Shown: positions 22,716 to 32,460, counted from the first letter of the stretch. The stretch is 64,000 nt of DNA from Persephonella sp. (GCF_027023985.1 NZ_JALVTW010000032.1:1-64000); one strand, 5' to 3'. Program-made: numbers and translations. Notes: generated from the sequence alone by a model not told the origin.

Positions 22716-22732
22716 GGGAGCAAAAAGCTCCC
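22716..22732 (-). other. Intercistronic stem-loop
   Basis: GGGAGC-AAAAA-GCTCCC lies between fadL and the SCP2-like gene. The T-tract on the minus strand is weak, so attenuation or mRNA-end protection is as likely as full termination. Confidence 0.55.
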
Positions 22733-22739
22733 TAAAATG

Positions 22740-24035
22740 TTAGAAATGCCAGTCTAAAGATACACCTATAGAATCTTGAGCATTTTTAGCTCCTGCTAAA
22801 AGCCTTCCACCGTTTGCTGTTGATTCAACTTTTTTCTCAAATGCATGAACATAAGATGCATTGAGAGTGAAGTTTTCTGTAAACTGATATCCAAATCCCA
22901 GTGTTATATGGTGTTCTGTAATAGCTGGAAATCCGATTAGGTTAAACCATTCAATCTCATAATCTGAAAATCTACCACTAAAATCTGGAACTGTATTGTT
23001 TCTATTAACAGCATCTAAATTATTTTTATCTCTAATAGGAGATTTTGCATAGTTATAACCTGCTCTTAATGCCAGTCTTGGTGTGGCTTTATATTCTCCA
23101 CCAACTGCAAATACCCATTGGTCTTTCCACTTAAACTGCTTATATCCATCTGCATCTGACCAGTTAATCCATCTTATATCAAAACCCATTTTTAATTCAG
23201 GAATTGGTTTAAATCCAACTCCAACAGAGACTTCCTGAGGTTGTTCAAGTTTTAAATCATCAAGTTTTCCTGTCATAGGATTAGAAATAAATACATTTTT
23301 GTATTTCATTTTTACTGGAGATTGATAATATGCACCCAGACAAACGTTATGTAAAGGCTTGTAATTAATACCGATAGATGCGCCTATCCCATAAGACTGT
23401 GACTGACCTCCACCTGCATTCCATGTTGTTCCGGGAACACCATCTCCATCAGCGTCATAAGCCATTGTAGCACCTAAATCTAAAGAACCCCATGCCAGAT
23501 GTAAGGCTCCACCGATAGCCAATTGGTCATTTACTTTATATCCGATAGCCGGAACAATTCTCATAAACTGCAAAGATGTATGCATTCTGTTTAAACCATT
23601 TTTATCTCTATAATCAACACCCATTCCGGAAACACCATAAGCACCAAGACCGATAACTATTCTGTCATTTATCTGGTTTGTAATTGCTATTTCTGGGATA
23701 GTAAAAGTATCTGCATCTGAAGTTTGATAACCGGAATCTACCGGAACTACTCCTCCGGCTGTTGTGTCATCAGTATCCCAATAACCTTTACTTCTACCTT
23801 TAACATGAGGCATAAATAAAATTCCACCAAAGCTAAGGTTAAAACCTTTTTGTCTTGCAAGCCAGCCAGGGTTTCTGAAAATAGAATCTGTCGGTTCAAG
23901 GCAAATACCTGTGCCCAGTCCTCCCATAGCCCTTGATGCAGGAGATACACCAATCATGTTATCCCCATTTGTAGCAAATGCTGCTGTGGAAACCACCGCT
24001 GTAATTAGAGCTACCGAACCTGCCACCTTTCTCAT
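22740..24035 (-). CDS. FadL/OmpP1-family outer-membrane porin
   Basis: About 431 residues from ATG 24035, chosen because GGAGG lies 8 nt upstream. A signal peptide ([18 protein letters not shown]) precedes the family's start [17 protein letters not shown]. The rest is an amphipathic beta-barrel pattern ending in ...[10 protein letters not shown], with a C-terminal Phe for outer-membrane insertion. FadL-type channels take up hydrophobic substrates. In this cluster it could admit polysulfide or other sulfur species, an inference from context only. Confidence 0.85.
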   Translation of the reverse strand: MRKVAGSVALITAVVSTAAFATNGDNMIGVSPASRAMGGLGTGICLEPTDSIFRNPGWLARQKGFNLSFGGILFMPHVKGRSKGYWDTDDTTAGGVVPVDSGYQTSDADTFTIPEIAITNQINDRIVIGLGAYGVSGMGVDYRDKNGLNRMHTSLQFMRIVPAIGYKVNDQLAIGGALHLAWGSLDLGATMAYDADGDGVPGTTWNAGGGQSQSYGIGASIGINYKPLHNVCLGAYYQSPVKMKYKNVFISNPMTGKLDDLKLEQPQEVSVGVGFKPIPELKMGFDIRWINWSDADGYKQFKWKDQWVFAVGGEYKATPRLALRAGYNYAKSPIRDKNNLDAVNRNNTVPDFSGRFSDYEIEWFNLIGFPAITEHHITLGFGYQFTENFTLNASYVHAFEKKVESTANGGRLLAGAKNAQDSIGVSLDWHF

Positions 24036-24124
24036 GATACAAACCTCCAAATATATTTAATATAGTTTTTATATTTTTAATAAAAAATCATAGTGTTATG
24101 CGGGTTGTCAAACACTAACTTTGA

Positions 24125-25219
24125 TTATTCACCAATTTGGAGAAGGTCTCTGATTTCATCCTCCAATTCTCTACATCTTGGACAGAGTGTTGTATCCCCC
24201 TTATATGAGAAAGGTATCATGCATTCTTCACAAGGTATCATAATATGTTTAGCAAGAATTTCTGTTTCATTTAAAAATGTGTTGAGAGTTAGTTCCTCTT
24301 TTAGATGAAGACAATCTTCAGGACATACTTCGTGACAAACTCTGCATTTTATACATAAGGCAGGTTCAAAAAGAATTTGTAGTCTCTCTGCACCCGGTTT
24401 TAATGCTCCTGTTGGACAGATGTTATAGCATACTGAGCAATTTGTGCATCTGTAATTATCTATCCATTTGTCTGAAGTAAAAGATATTTTTTCTACAGAA
24501 AATTTAATTTCCTTCTGTTTTTCTTCAGGTATGTTTAGACTATTTAATGCTTCTATTAGTGCTTTTCTTTTTTTAAGGCGAACTTTTTCCTCTACTATAT
24601 TTTTAGGAGTATCCTCTTCGTTTTCTTCTTTAACCGGGATTTCAGGCATTAATGCCCAAAATGTGAGTCCAGCTGCTGTTTTTGTAAATCTTTTTAAGAA
24701 AGACCTTCTGTCATTTTCTTGTTTACTTTCAGGTTGTATTTTTAATTCCTCAAGTCTTACTCTAAATTCAGAACCTATTTGTTCTAAAACATAATTTGCT
24801 TCTTCAGCTAAGTTTTTTATTCTTTCAAGTAGATTTCCTATTTCACATTTAGAACAATGGCCAATATCCAGAACCAAATCTTCCTGAAGCTTTAAAACAG
24901 TAGCTATAAGATACTCAATATTAAAGGCTGATAAACAAGGTAAATCTCTTTTACAGCTGAGAGTGTTTTGTTTTTGTTCTACTAATTTTTTATGTAATCC
25001 ATAAAAATCTAAATTCTCAAAAGAAAAGGCTTCTGAAGGACAGATTCCTGCACACGCTCCACAGGATACACATTTTTCAAAATCAACTATTATCTTGTAA
25101 TCTTCCTGAGTTATAGTTTCCTCAATAGGACATATAGAAGCACACAAATTACAGGAAGAATCTTTGTAATAGATATGAACACAGTCTGAAAATTTAAATC
25201 TTAATGGATTGTTTTTCAT
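24125..25219 (-). CDS. Multi-cluster ferredoxin with internal Tat-like motif
   Basis: A 364-residue protein with a ferredoxin pair near the start (CNLCASICPI, CVSCGACAGICP), further cysteines (CKRDLPC, HCSKCEIG) and a second ferredoxin pair (CTNCSVCYNICP, CIKCRVCHEVCP). A CEEC...CPRC zinc-knuckle-like end completes it. Between the halves, near residue 171, lies DRRSFLKRFTKTAAGLTFWA, a textbook twin-arginine motif and hydrophobic stretch, odd for a protein centre. It follows the TorD chaperone and molybdoenzyme genes, so it probably transfers electrons for that complex or assists its maturation. Location (cytoplasm, membrane-tethered or split) is unresolved. Confidence 0.75.
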   Translation of the reverse strand: MKNNPLRFKFSDCVHIYYKDSSCNLCASICPIEETITQEDYKIIVDFEKCVSCGACAGICPSEAFSFENLDFYGLHKKLVEQKQNTLSCKRDLPCLSAFNIEYLIATVLKLQEDLVLDIGHCSKCEIGNLLERIKNLAEEANYVLEQIGSEFRVRLEELKIQPESKQENDRRSFLKRFTKTAAGLTFWALMPEIPVKEENEEDTPKNIVEEKVRLKKRKALIEALNSLNIPEEKQKEIKFSVEKISFTSDKWIDNYRCTNCSVCYNICPTGALKPGAERLQILFEPALCIKCRVCHEVCPEDCLHLKEELTLNTFLNETEILAKHIMIPCEECMIPFSYKGDTTLCPRCRELEDEIRDLLQIGE

Positions 25220-25221
25220 GA

Positions 25222-25863
25222 TTAAACTGCTGCTTCTTCACCTAATTCTTCTGCAAGGGCATCATAGTCTGACAGGATAAACTCCAGTGCAAGCTCACAA
25301 ACATCTTGATAAAAAGGTGTTTCTGCCATGTCCTTTGCAGATAGAAGATAAATAGTTCCCCAGTTTGCGAGATGTTCTTCTAAAAACTGTTTTTGGATTT
25401 TTCTTAGTCTTTCTGCTTCTTTCTGATTTCCTTTCTGTAAAGCTTCTAATTCTTCTTTTGCAAGGGTCATCATAAATTCCATTTCTACCGCAATATGGTC
25501 TGGTGATAAGGCTCTTGTTTCATTAAGGTCAATTGAGTATCCATGTTCTCTATAAAAAACAAGTGTCGGGTTTGTTATGGAAGCATCTATATGCCCCTCA
25601 TCATTCATAAATACTGACTCATAGGGATATACATTAAGGAGAAATACAGTTGTGAAATCTACATTTAAATCTTCTTCAATCAATTGTTTAATATCCTTTT
25701 CATTAAACTTGTTCCATTCTTTTGTTTTAGGGAACAAATCAAGTAGTTCCGGTGTCTCTTTTATTTTTCTTAATGTTTGTTCATCTATTTCCTCAATAAA
25801 TAGTCTTGATAACAGACCATACATATTTATTCGTGCTTGCAACTCCTGAATCTTCTCTTCCAT
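25222..25863 (-). CDS. TorD/DmsD-family molybdoenzyme chaperone
   Basis: About 213 residues from ATG 25863, chosen because of GAGGTGG 6 nt upstream. An all-helical protein with the TorD-type YPYESVFMNDEG and ALSPDHIAVEMEFMMTLAKEE (His in EPDH-like position) segments near residues 80-125. These chaperones bind the Tat signal of a molybdoenzyme until cofactor is inserted. It follows the catalytic gene (25915-29205), whose signal it probably guards; the type II enzyme upstream (33671) may share it. Confidence 0.85.
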   Translation of the reverse strand: MEEKIQELQARINMYGLLSRLFIEEIDEQTLRKIKETPELLDLFPKTKEWNKFNEKDIKQLIEEDLNVDFTTVFLLNVYPYESVFMNDEGHIDASITNPTLVFYREHGYSIDLNETRALSPDHIAVEMEFMMTLAKEELEALQKGNQKEAERLRKIQKQFLEEHLANWGTIYLLSAKDMAETPFYQDVCELALEFILSDYDALAEELGEEAAV

Positions 25864-25887
25864 AATTACCACCTCTAAAAATAAAAT

Positions 25888-25903
25888 GGGGGCATCTGCC
25901 CCC
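25888..25903 (-). terminator. Terminator-like stem-loop between molybdoenzyme and chaperone genes
   Basis: GGGGGC-AGAT-GCCCCC on the minus strand followed by ATTTTATTTTTAG, located 12 nt after the molybdoenzyme stop. Because the TorD and ferredoxin genes follow directly, it may act as an attenuator that reduces their expression relative to the catalytic subunit. Confidence 0.6.
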
Positions 25904-25914
25904 TATTCAAGTTT

Positions 25915-28900
25915 CTATTCTTCAGATTGATTATGTTCGTATCCTGGCATTCTGTATGCTTTATCAGTATGTGGATACCATGGTCTTGGGAACCATTTTG
26001 GTCTTCTCAGTCCGTTTGGTCCAGGTGCTGGTCTTGTAAGCTGGTCTCTCCATGCTTGATAGACTTTAAATGTCTTGTCTGTATCAACAACAACATCACC
26101 AATTCTATCTTCTGGACCTGCTTTTTCTATAAGAACTTTCTTATGCCAGCACTGCATACCTGATAATGGATCTGGGTTTGGTGGGAATACTGCGTTTTGC
26201 CATACACCTGTAGTTCCTTTCCACCATACCTCTTTAATATCTTTGTTAAATTCTGGATATGGCCATTTAAGCCATTTTTCACTATGTTCTTTTTCAATTT
26301 CTCTTGGAATAGTTCCTTCTTGGGTTCTCATTTTCCATGTATTGCCTTCTCTCTTGATATCAACTCTTACAGAGCCAAATGTCATTATACCGAGAGGTTG
26401 ATCGAAGCCTTCTACATTTACAAAGTTTCTTACTCTCCATCTACCTTGGTGGTGGGAGCAAGCAACAACACCTGGTCTTACAGCTTGAGTTGGCATTGCC
26501 ATACCAACAAAATATCCTGTTTCTATTCCGGTTAGAGTATCGACCACTCTGAGCTTAATAGCATCTCCTCTCCTAATACCTAATCTTTTAGCATCTGCTT
26601 CATTGATCCATACAGGGTTGTGGTTTTGTGATATTTCCATAAGCCATTTTGCGTTTACAGACCTTGTGTGAATATTGTAAGGAAGTCTGTAAATTGGGTT
26701 TAAACAGAATGCGTTTTCTTCATTCATAAATGAGTGGTGAACTTGAGAAAGGATATGTATCCATTTTCTCTTATGTTCTTCTTTGTATGGATATATTGGT
26801 ATTGCATATTCAGGCCAGTGGAACTCTACAAGTGTTTTTGAGTAGTATTCAAGTAGTCCTGTGGCTGTATGGAAACCTTTTAGAAGTTTTCCATCTTTCA
26901 TTACACCGATAACGTGTCTTTCTGAGTGGTATTTATCTCCGCCGTGTCCTTTAAGGTATACAGTTCCTTCTATTGGGTCTATCTCAAGGGCACTTCTTGG
27001 TATCCATTTTCCTTTGTATTTATATGCATCTTTTTCGGGATCATAAGGAATTTCTCTTTCCATTACGTAATAAACATTGGTTTCTTCTGTCCATGCACCT
27101 CTGTCTCTCATATATTCGTAAGGAGTAATACCCATTTTTTCACATACTTTCTTAAGACCTGGTATTGTGCTAAATGCAGCGTTATACCACTCTTCAACTG
27201 TTACAGGGTGTCCTGGATTTTTCTTAGATTCCCAGTATTGTCTAATTCCAAGTGAACCATCTGGGTCTATTGCCCATGCCAGATTAATCCAGAATTCATC
27301 GTCTTCCCAAACTTCACCAAGTCCTGCTTTTTTATGTGCTTCCAGAGTTGCTTTCCATGGTTCTTTAGGTTTCCATCCCATCTTTTGAAGGGCAACTCTG
27401 AGAACTGGTTGTCTGAATGCTGTCCATCTTTCTGGTTTTGTTTCTGCTGTTTGGTTATCGTGTCTTTCTCCTGCAAGACCTACAGGCAAGATATAGTCAA
27501 CAAACCAGCTTGTTTCTGACCATGTTGGAGAAAGATGAACAGTTAATCCAAATTTGTTTTCATCTGTTAAGGTTTGTATCCATCTAAATCCGTCTGGGTT
27601 TGTCCAGACAGGGTTATACATTCTTCCAAACCATACTTCTATTTTATCCGGTATTTTAAGTCCTCTTTGTTCCCATTTCTTTCTCCATTCATCATCAGAG
27701 AGGAGGTGAGGAAGTATTATACTCATTTCATAAGCAGCTATAGGCCATTCAGGTGGGAATAATAGCTCACTCCATGCATCTACAGGTTTAGGCTTGTCTT
27801 TGAGAGTAGAAGCTCCACCATTGTTTCCAACACCCAATCCGTGCCAGTGGTGCCATCCTGTCCCACCAACACTACCGATAGAACCTGTAAGAACGAGGAG
27901 GAATTCTCCTGTTCTACCTGCATTCATCCAACCACCACGGTTTCCTGCAGCTTGTGCTCTCCAGTAATAAGAAGTAATTCTATCTCCTGCCCAGAGTATC
28001 ATTTCATAAAGTTTTTCCAATCTATCAAGTGGAACTCTTGATTCTTTTGCCGCCCATTCAAATGTGTATGGAGCATAAAGTTCTTTAAGAACTGCTATGA
28101 AATCGTCAAATGTTTCACCTTCAGGTAACTTAGAGATTAATCCTTCATTTTTAAGATAGTTTAGATACTCTTTATCTTTTATAAATGTTTTCCAGTTAAC
28201 CCATCTTTCAACAAATTTTCTATTGTATTTATCTTCTTGGAGCAATCTGTTTGCCATTGCTAAGAATATAGCACCCTCTGTTCCAGGCCACACAGGAAGC
28301 CATAAATCAGCCATTCCAGCAGAGTTAGAAAGCCTTGGGTCTAAAACAACCAGTTTCGCACCTTTTGCCCTTGCATCTGCAATGTATCCTGCGTGCTGTT
28401 GATAGTAGTGTCCAGCATCCGCTGCGTGCGAAGATGAGAGGAGTATAAGTCTTGAGTTTGCAAAGTCTGGAGAAGTTCTATCATCACCAGACCATGTGAT
28501 TGAACCAAGACGTCCACCTGAAGAACAGAAGTTTGTGTGGGAGTTATGGTAATCTCCTCCCCATGTCCATACGACTCTTGGCTGAAAACCATTATAGTTT
28601 GGTCTTCCAACGTGATACATTATCATTTTCTTGGCATATTCATCACCATTTTTTGCTTTCTTTATAACTTCTCTCATTCTTTTTCCTATAGTTTCAAGAG
28701 CCTCTTCCCAGGTTGTTCTTACCCATTTACCTTCTCCTCTTTTGGAACCTGGGGCTCTTTTCAGTGGAAATGGGATTCTATCTGGGTCATACATTTGAGA
28801 AAGAGCCGCATATCCTTTACCACAGTTTCTTCCCCTTGAGCCTGAGTGGAAAGGATTACCCATAAATTTCCTTACTCTAAGACTATCTTTGTCAACCCAT

Positions 28901-29205
28901 GCTGTAAGACCACAGGCAGCCTCACAGTTACTACATACAGTAGGAATAATCATATAATTAATAAGTTTTACACCGTTTCTTAAAGCACCACCATGTTTTT
29001 TCCAGTAGTCCCCATCAGGTTCTTTCCAGTCATTCCATTTATCAAATGGTGGATAATAATCTAATCTTGATGGTGTAAAAGTAAGTTCAGAATTTGTTTC
29101 TGCCTGTGCGGCAGGATTCATTTTTCCAACAACACCTTTAGCTAAAGCTGCTCCACCGATTGTTGCAGCAATTCCTTTTATAAAGTTTCTTCTTGTGGTC
29201 CTCAT
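25915..29205 (-). CDS. Large Tat-exported molybdopterin oxidoreductase, catalytic subunit
   Basis: A 1096-residue protein with a Tat signal (MRTTRRNFIKGIAATIGGAA). The first [4Fe-4S] binding motif is CSNCEAACGL, with the fourth Cys in GRNCGKGY (near residue 128). The NFCSSGG segment around residue 226 is a candidate Cys molybdenum ligand, unlike the Asp-type enzyme encoded at 33671. The C-terminus holds the molybdopterin-binding MopB_CT region. With the Fe-S (30109) and NrfD (29223) genes it makes a periplasmic complex of the psr/ttr/soe type. Candidate substrates are tetrathionate, polysulfide, sulfite or selenate/arsenate; sequence alone does not decide. Confidence 0.82.
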   Translation of the reverse strand: MRTTRRNFIKGIAATIGGAALAKGVVGKMNPAAQAETNSELTFTPSRLDYYPPFDKWNDWKEPDGDYWKKHGGALRNGVKLINYMIIPTVCSNCEAACGLTAWVDKDSLRVRKFMGNPFHSGSRGRNCGKGYAALSQMYDPDRIPFPLKRAPGSKRGEGKWVRTTWEEALETIGKRMREVIKKAKNGDEYAKKMIMYHVGRPNYNGFQPRVVWTWGGDYHNSHTNFCSSGGRLGSITWSGDDRTSPDFANSRLILLSSSHAADAGHYYQQHAGYIADARAKGAKLVVLDPRLSNSAGMADLWLPVWPGTEGAIFLAMANRLLQEDKYNRKFVERWVNWKTFIKDKEYLNYLKNEGLISKLPEGETFDDFIAVLKELYAPYTFEWAAKESRVPLDRLEKLYEMILWAGDRITSYYWRAQAAGNRGGWMNAGRTGEFLLVLTGSIGSVGGTGWHHWHGLGVGNNGGASTLKDKPKPVDAWSELLFPPEWPIAAYEMSIILPHLLSDDEWRKKWEQRGLKIPDKIEVWFGRMYNPVWTNPDGFRWIQTLTDENKFGLTVHLSPTWSETSWFVDYILPVGLAGERHDNQTAETKPERWTAFRQPVLRVALQKMGWKPKEPWKATLEAHKKAGLGEVWEDDEFWINLAWAIDPDGSLGIRQYWESKKNPGHPVTVEEWYNAAFSTIPGLKKVCEKMGITPYEYMRDRGAWTEETNVYYVMEREIPYDPEKDAYKYKGKWIPRSALEIDPIEGTVYLKGHGGDKYHSERHVIGVMKDGKLLKGFHTATGLLEYYSKTLVEFHWPEYAIPIYPYKEEHKRKWIHILSQVHHSFMNEENAFCLNPIYRLPYNIHTRSVNAKWLMEISQNHNPVWINEADAKRLGIRRGDAIKLRVVDTLTGIETGYFVGMAMPTQAVRPGVVACSHHQGRWRVRNFVNVEGFDQPLGIMTFGSVRVDIKREGNTWKMRTQEGTIPREIEKEHSEKWLKWPYPEFNKDIKEVWWKGTTGVWQNAVFPPNPDPLSGMQCWHKKVLIEKAGPEDRIGDVVVDTDKTFKVYQAWRDQLTRPAPGPNGLRRPKWFPRPWYPHTDKAYRMPGYEHNQSEE

Positions 29206-29222
29206 TTATACTACCCTCCTAA

Positions 29223-30107
29223 TTAGCTTAATGGTAAACATTGTGGAGCTATAAGCCATGCATGTTTTATAAGCCACAATCCAATTAATGCAAAAATTGC
29301 AGCTATCCACGCATATCTGTATTTTCTAAACTCATTTGCAATTCCAACTAAAACAATTGGAATAATGAATGCAAATAACATTCCAAGCCAGAAGAATGGA
29401 GCAACTTCACCAAAGGCAAGAACTTTAATTACTTCGTAAGAGAACTCACTGTGCATTTTAGCAAATACAAGTTCTCCTATGAACATTGCTGCAGCAAGGA
29501 ATGTGCTTCCAAGGAGGATATAACCAAGTTCTCTCCTAATCTCCTCTTTTAAAATATGTCCATAAATTGCATCTATTATCAGGTATGCTGCAGAACCGGC
29601 TATCATTGCACTGAGGAGCATAGAAATCATTTCTGCTGGGAATACCCATACTTCCCTTGCAGTTGCTTCTCCCATAATGCCGGCTGTGTATATTGTTGCG
29701 AAGAATGCAAGTATAAATCCTGGGATTGCTACTCTATCAAATAATTTTTTATTTCCTGTAGCCCATGCCCAGAAAGAAATCAAAAGGACTATAACAAATG
29801 CAGAAACAACCCATGCACCGAGAGTTACTGCTGATGTAAAGTGTGGATGGAAGAATATATGCCAGAATCTAAACATATGATGAAGGTCTAAAACAGTTAC
29901 AAGGAGCGTAATACCGATAAATATAATTCCTAAAATTGGAAGCCATTTTCTAAAGAAATTGTCTTGCTCAGGATATCTTCTAATGAAATAAAATCCAAGT
30001 AAGAATGAACCTGTTGCTATACTTTTTGCCCACATGTTTGTTGAAACGAGCCATCCCCAAACTATTTTAGGGAGAGCCACATCAAAGGTTACTTCTGCCC
30101 CTATCAT
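29223..30107 (-). CDS. NrfD/PsrC-family membrane subunit
   Basis: A 294-residue polytopic protein with eight hydrophobic helices. The N-terminus (VALPKIVWGWLVSTNMWAKSIATGSFLLG) and LLVTVLDLHHMFRFWHIFFHPH match NrfD/PsrC-type quinone-reactive subunits. It sits between the Fe-S and catalytic subunit genes (spacing 1 nt and 17 nt). It would exchange electrons between the quinone pool and the periplasmic Fe-S subunit, without heme. Confidence 0.85.
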   Translation of the reverse strand: MIGAEVTFDVALPKIVWGWLVSTNMWAKSIATGSFLLGFYFIRRYPEQDNFFRKWLPILGIIFIGITLLVTVLDLHHMFRFWHIFFHPHFTSAVTLGAWVVSAFVIVLLISFWAWATGNKKLFDRVAIPGFILAFFATIYTAGIMGEATAREVWVFPAEMISMLLSAMIAGSAAYLIIDAIYGHILKEEIRRELGYILLGSTFLAAAMFIGELVFAKMHSEFSYEVIKVLAFGEVAPFFWLGMLFAFIIPIVLVGIANEFRKYRYAWIAAIFALIGLWLIKHAWLIAPQCLPLS

Positions 30108-30108
30108 T

Positions 30109-30744
30109 TTAATGCCCTCCTATGTGGTCTAAAAACTTAACTTCTGTAAATAATGTGTAACCTTCCGGTCTTTCTGATGCTAATGGATCTAATGCAACTG
30201 TAGAACCTCTTACGTAGAAATGTTTTGGATGTGTGTTTAGTTCAGGTTTTCTGACCATAACATCTCTGTGATTTTTAAGATACTTAGAAATTTCAGACTC
30301 TGGATCATCAAGGTCACCGAAAATGTTTGCATGTGTTGGACATGCTACAACGCAGGCTGGCATCATTCCAACCTCAATTCTGTGTGCGCAATATGTGCAT
30401 TTGTCTGCAGAATTTGTAATTGGGTCAAGATAGATTGCGTTATAAGGACAAGCCATCATACATGATGCACAACCGATACATCTATCATGGTCAACATTAA
30501 CAATACCGTTAGGTAGATAATGAAGAGCTGATACAGGACATATCCTTTCACAAGGTGCATTATCACAGTGATTACATCTGAGTGGAACAAAATGTCTTTT
30601 TACATCTGGGAATTCACCCTGATCAATGTATTTAACCCTTAATCTCCAGCTGTGCAGTGGAACATTATTTTCAGCTTTACAGGCAACTGCACAGGCCATA
30701 CATCCCATACATCTGCTCAGGTCTACCAAGAATCCTAATCTCAT
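30109..30744 (-). CDS. Four-cluster Fe-S subunit (PsrB/TtrB type)
   Basis: A 211-residue protein with four clear cysteine groups: CMGCMACAVACK, CNHCDNAPCERICP, CIGCASCMMACP and CTYCAHRIEVGMMPACVVACP. This is the electron-transfer subunit of complex iron-sulfur molybdoenzymes. It has no signal of its own, so it is expected to be co-exported by the Tat system with the catalytic subunit (25915). It is one nucleotide away from the NrfD gene. Confidence 0.9.
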   Translation of the reverse strand: MRLGFLVDLSRCMGCMACAVACKAENNVPLHSWRLRVKYIDQGEFPDVKRHFVPLRCNHCDNAPCERICPVSALHYLPNGIVNVDHDRCIGCASCMMACPYNAIYLDPITNSADKCTYCAHRIEVGMMPACVVACPTHANIFGDLDDPESEISKYLKNHRDVMVRKPELNTHPKHFYVRGSTVALDPLASERPEGYTLFTEVKFLDHIGGH

Positions 30745-30773
30745 GGGATACCCTCCTAATAATATTTACCAGA

Positions 30774-30791
30774 GGGGAGTAAAAACTCCCC
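30774..30791 (-). other. Intercistronic stem-loop
   Basis: GGGGAGT-AAAA-ACTCCCC between the secreted protein gene and the Fe-S subunit gene. There is no T-run on the minus strand, so it is more likely an mRNA stability or processing structure than a terminator. Confidence 0.5.
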
Positions 30792-30805
30792 GTAACATAT
30801 TCGTA

Positions 30806-31264
30806 TTACAAACAACCTTTAAAGAATCCAGGTTTTGGTTTTGGTGTAATTTCATATTCATCTAATTTCAGAACAGGAATTCCATCTTTTTTACCTACTA
30901 TAACACCGGAAGCATCCATTGAACCATCGTATCCTTCAAGTAATTCGTAGTAATATACGCTATCTTTAGAGGTTTGAATGTAATAATAGTCTCCTTCTGT
31001 AACATCAAATACAACTATTTTAGGTTCTCCTGTATAGATGTCCTTTACACCTTCCCATGCTTTGTGTGGAGGGCAGGAAATAAGACTATCAACATCTCCT
31101 GTTTCTTCAGCATCTTTAGCACAGGCAAGGGCTGTTATAGTAGCACTGGTGAATTCAACTTCATTATCCTCATCATCTTCTGCAAATGCAGTTTGAACAC
31201 TTACAGCCGTTATTCCAAGAGCTAATGATAAGCTAAGTGCAGATGCCAAAATATGCTTAATCAT
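30806..31264 (-). CDS. Secreted protein with terminal Gly-Cys-Leu, unknown
   Basis: About 152 residues from ATG 31264, which has GGAGG 8 nt upstream. A signal peptide (IKHILASALSLSLALGITAVSVQTAFA) precedes an acidic start (EDDEDNEVEF). A Cys pair lies in ALACAKD and ISCPPHKAW. The mature domain is acidic and beta-rich, and the C-terminus is KPKPGFFKGCL. The free penultimate cysteine on a Pro/Gly-rich tail is notable next to sulfur enzymes. It lies between the genes for two molybdoenzymes; possibly a small electron- or sulfur-transfer partner. Family not recognised. Confidence 0.6.
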   Translation of the reverse strand: MIKHILASALSLSLALGITAVSVQTAFAEDDEDNEVEFTSATITALACAKDAEETGDVDSLISCPPHKAWEGVKDIYTGEPKIVVFDVTEGDYYYIQTSKDSVYYYELLEGYDGSMDASGVIVGKKDGIPVLKLDEYEITPKPKPGFFKGCL

Positions 31265-31278
31265 TTTATTAACCTCCA

Positions 31279-32460
31279 TTATTTGAAGTTTTTCCAGTTT
31301 TTCAATGTAGAAAGATAAGCAACTATGTCTTTTATATCTTGTTCACTGAGATGAGAGAAAGGAGGCATTTTGGATTGCTTTTTACCGTTAACTACAATAT
31401 ACCATTGATACATGCTATTGTTGGGATATGCTTTGAATTTATCAGGTTTCTGGTTCTTATCATAATGTCTATTTGGGTTAAGGTTTCTAATTACTATTGC
31501 ACTTGGATCTACTATAGACTCTTTTAAATATACAGGAAGTGCTATAGCTCCAATGTCTGAAAGATTAGGTGCCATTCCAGGAACAGCTGTATTTTGGTCA
31601 TCAAATCTGTGGCATCCTGTGCATCCATTTTTAAGCATAAGTTCTTTTCCTCTTTTCGGATCACCTAATTTTTCTCCAGGGTATCCCCAGGATACATATT
31701 TGAGATATTCTGGGTCTACTCTGTAGTTTCCAAGTTTTATAAATTTCCAGCTTGAGAGAGATTTATTTCCATCTCTTTCATTTTTGTTCCCATCCCATAT
31801 AGCAAATGCTATAGGAACAAGTCCTGCTGCTAAGTTTGAGTTTTCTGTCTTAAGTGGTCTTTTGAATACAGCTGTCCATTGTTTTGTATCCTTGTTGTAT
31901 TTCATCTCAATTTCAGCAGGTTCTTTTATCTCTGTAAGTGAACCAAATCCTTCTGAGATAAATACTTTTTGATAATCTCTTCCTGCTACATCTTTTTGGA
32001 GATAAACAGTTACAGGATGGTTTTCATCTCCCATTCCAATATATGGAAGTGTGGTTCCTTTCCCAAATTTGTTTGGAAATTCAATACTTACACCATCTGC
32101 AAACTGGTTAGTAGTTAGTGTTGGCTGGACAGATGGAGTTTCATCTTTCCACTGAACGTAAACAGCTATGTTATTTTTGTTGTATGCAACTTTTACTGTT
32201 GCTTTTACTACATCTTTTTTAGGTATAAGTTCATTCGCCTTTTTATCATTAAGTCTTACAGATATTTGTGGATAAAGTGCAATCTCTTTTCCTGGAATTG
32301 AATTCCAGAAATTTGCAGATGGGTCTGCAGGAATAGTTCCATTTACAGCTTTAGCATTTATTACTTCTTCCTTCATAAAGTCTTCTTCAGTAGCACCGGC
32401 AACATTTGAAAGTATCAATGCTGATAATCCTAATGCTGCGAATTTTATGCCTCTTTTCAT
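31279..32460 (-). CDS. Heme-b gamma subunit fused to cytochrome c (type II DMSO reductase family)
   Basis: About 393 residues from ATG 32460, with AAGGAGG upstream. A signal peptide (IKFAALGLSALILSNVAGA) is followed by an ethylbenzene-dehydrogenase-gamma-like domain (residues about 25-260: TVKVAYNKNNIAVYVQWKD, WTAVFKRPLKT). A C-terminal cytochrome c domain follows with CTGCHRFD and an axial Met candidate in SKMPPF. In SerC/EbdC/DdhC the gamma subunit binds heme b; the added c-type domain would pass electrons to periplasmic carriers. It follows the beta and alpha genes in the minus-strand operon. Confidence 0.8.
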   Translation of the reverse strand: MKRGIKFAALGLSALILSNVAGATEEDFMKEEVINAKAVNGTIPADPSANFWNSIPGKEIALYPQISVRLNDKKANELIPKKDVVKATVKVAYNKNNIAVYVQWKDETPSVQPTLTTNQFADGVSIEFPNKFGKGTTLPYIGMGDENHPVTVYLQKDVAGRDYQKVFISEGFGSLTEIKEPAEIEMKYNKDTKQWTAVFKRPLKTENSNLAAGLVPIAFAIWDGNKNERDGNKSLSSWKFIKLGNYRVDPEYLKYVSWGYPGEKLGDPKRGKELMLKNGCTGCHRFDDQNTAVPGMAPNLSDIGAIALPVYLKESIVDPSAIVIRNLNPNRHYDKNQKPDKFKAYPNNSMYQWYIVVNGKKQSKMPPFSHLSEQDIKDIVAYLSTLKNWKNFK

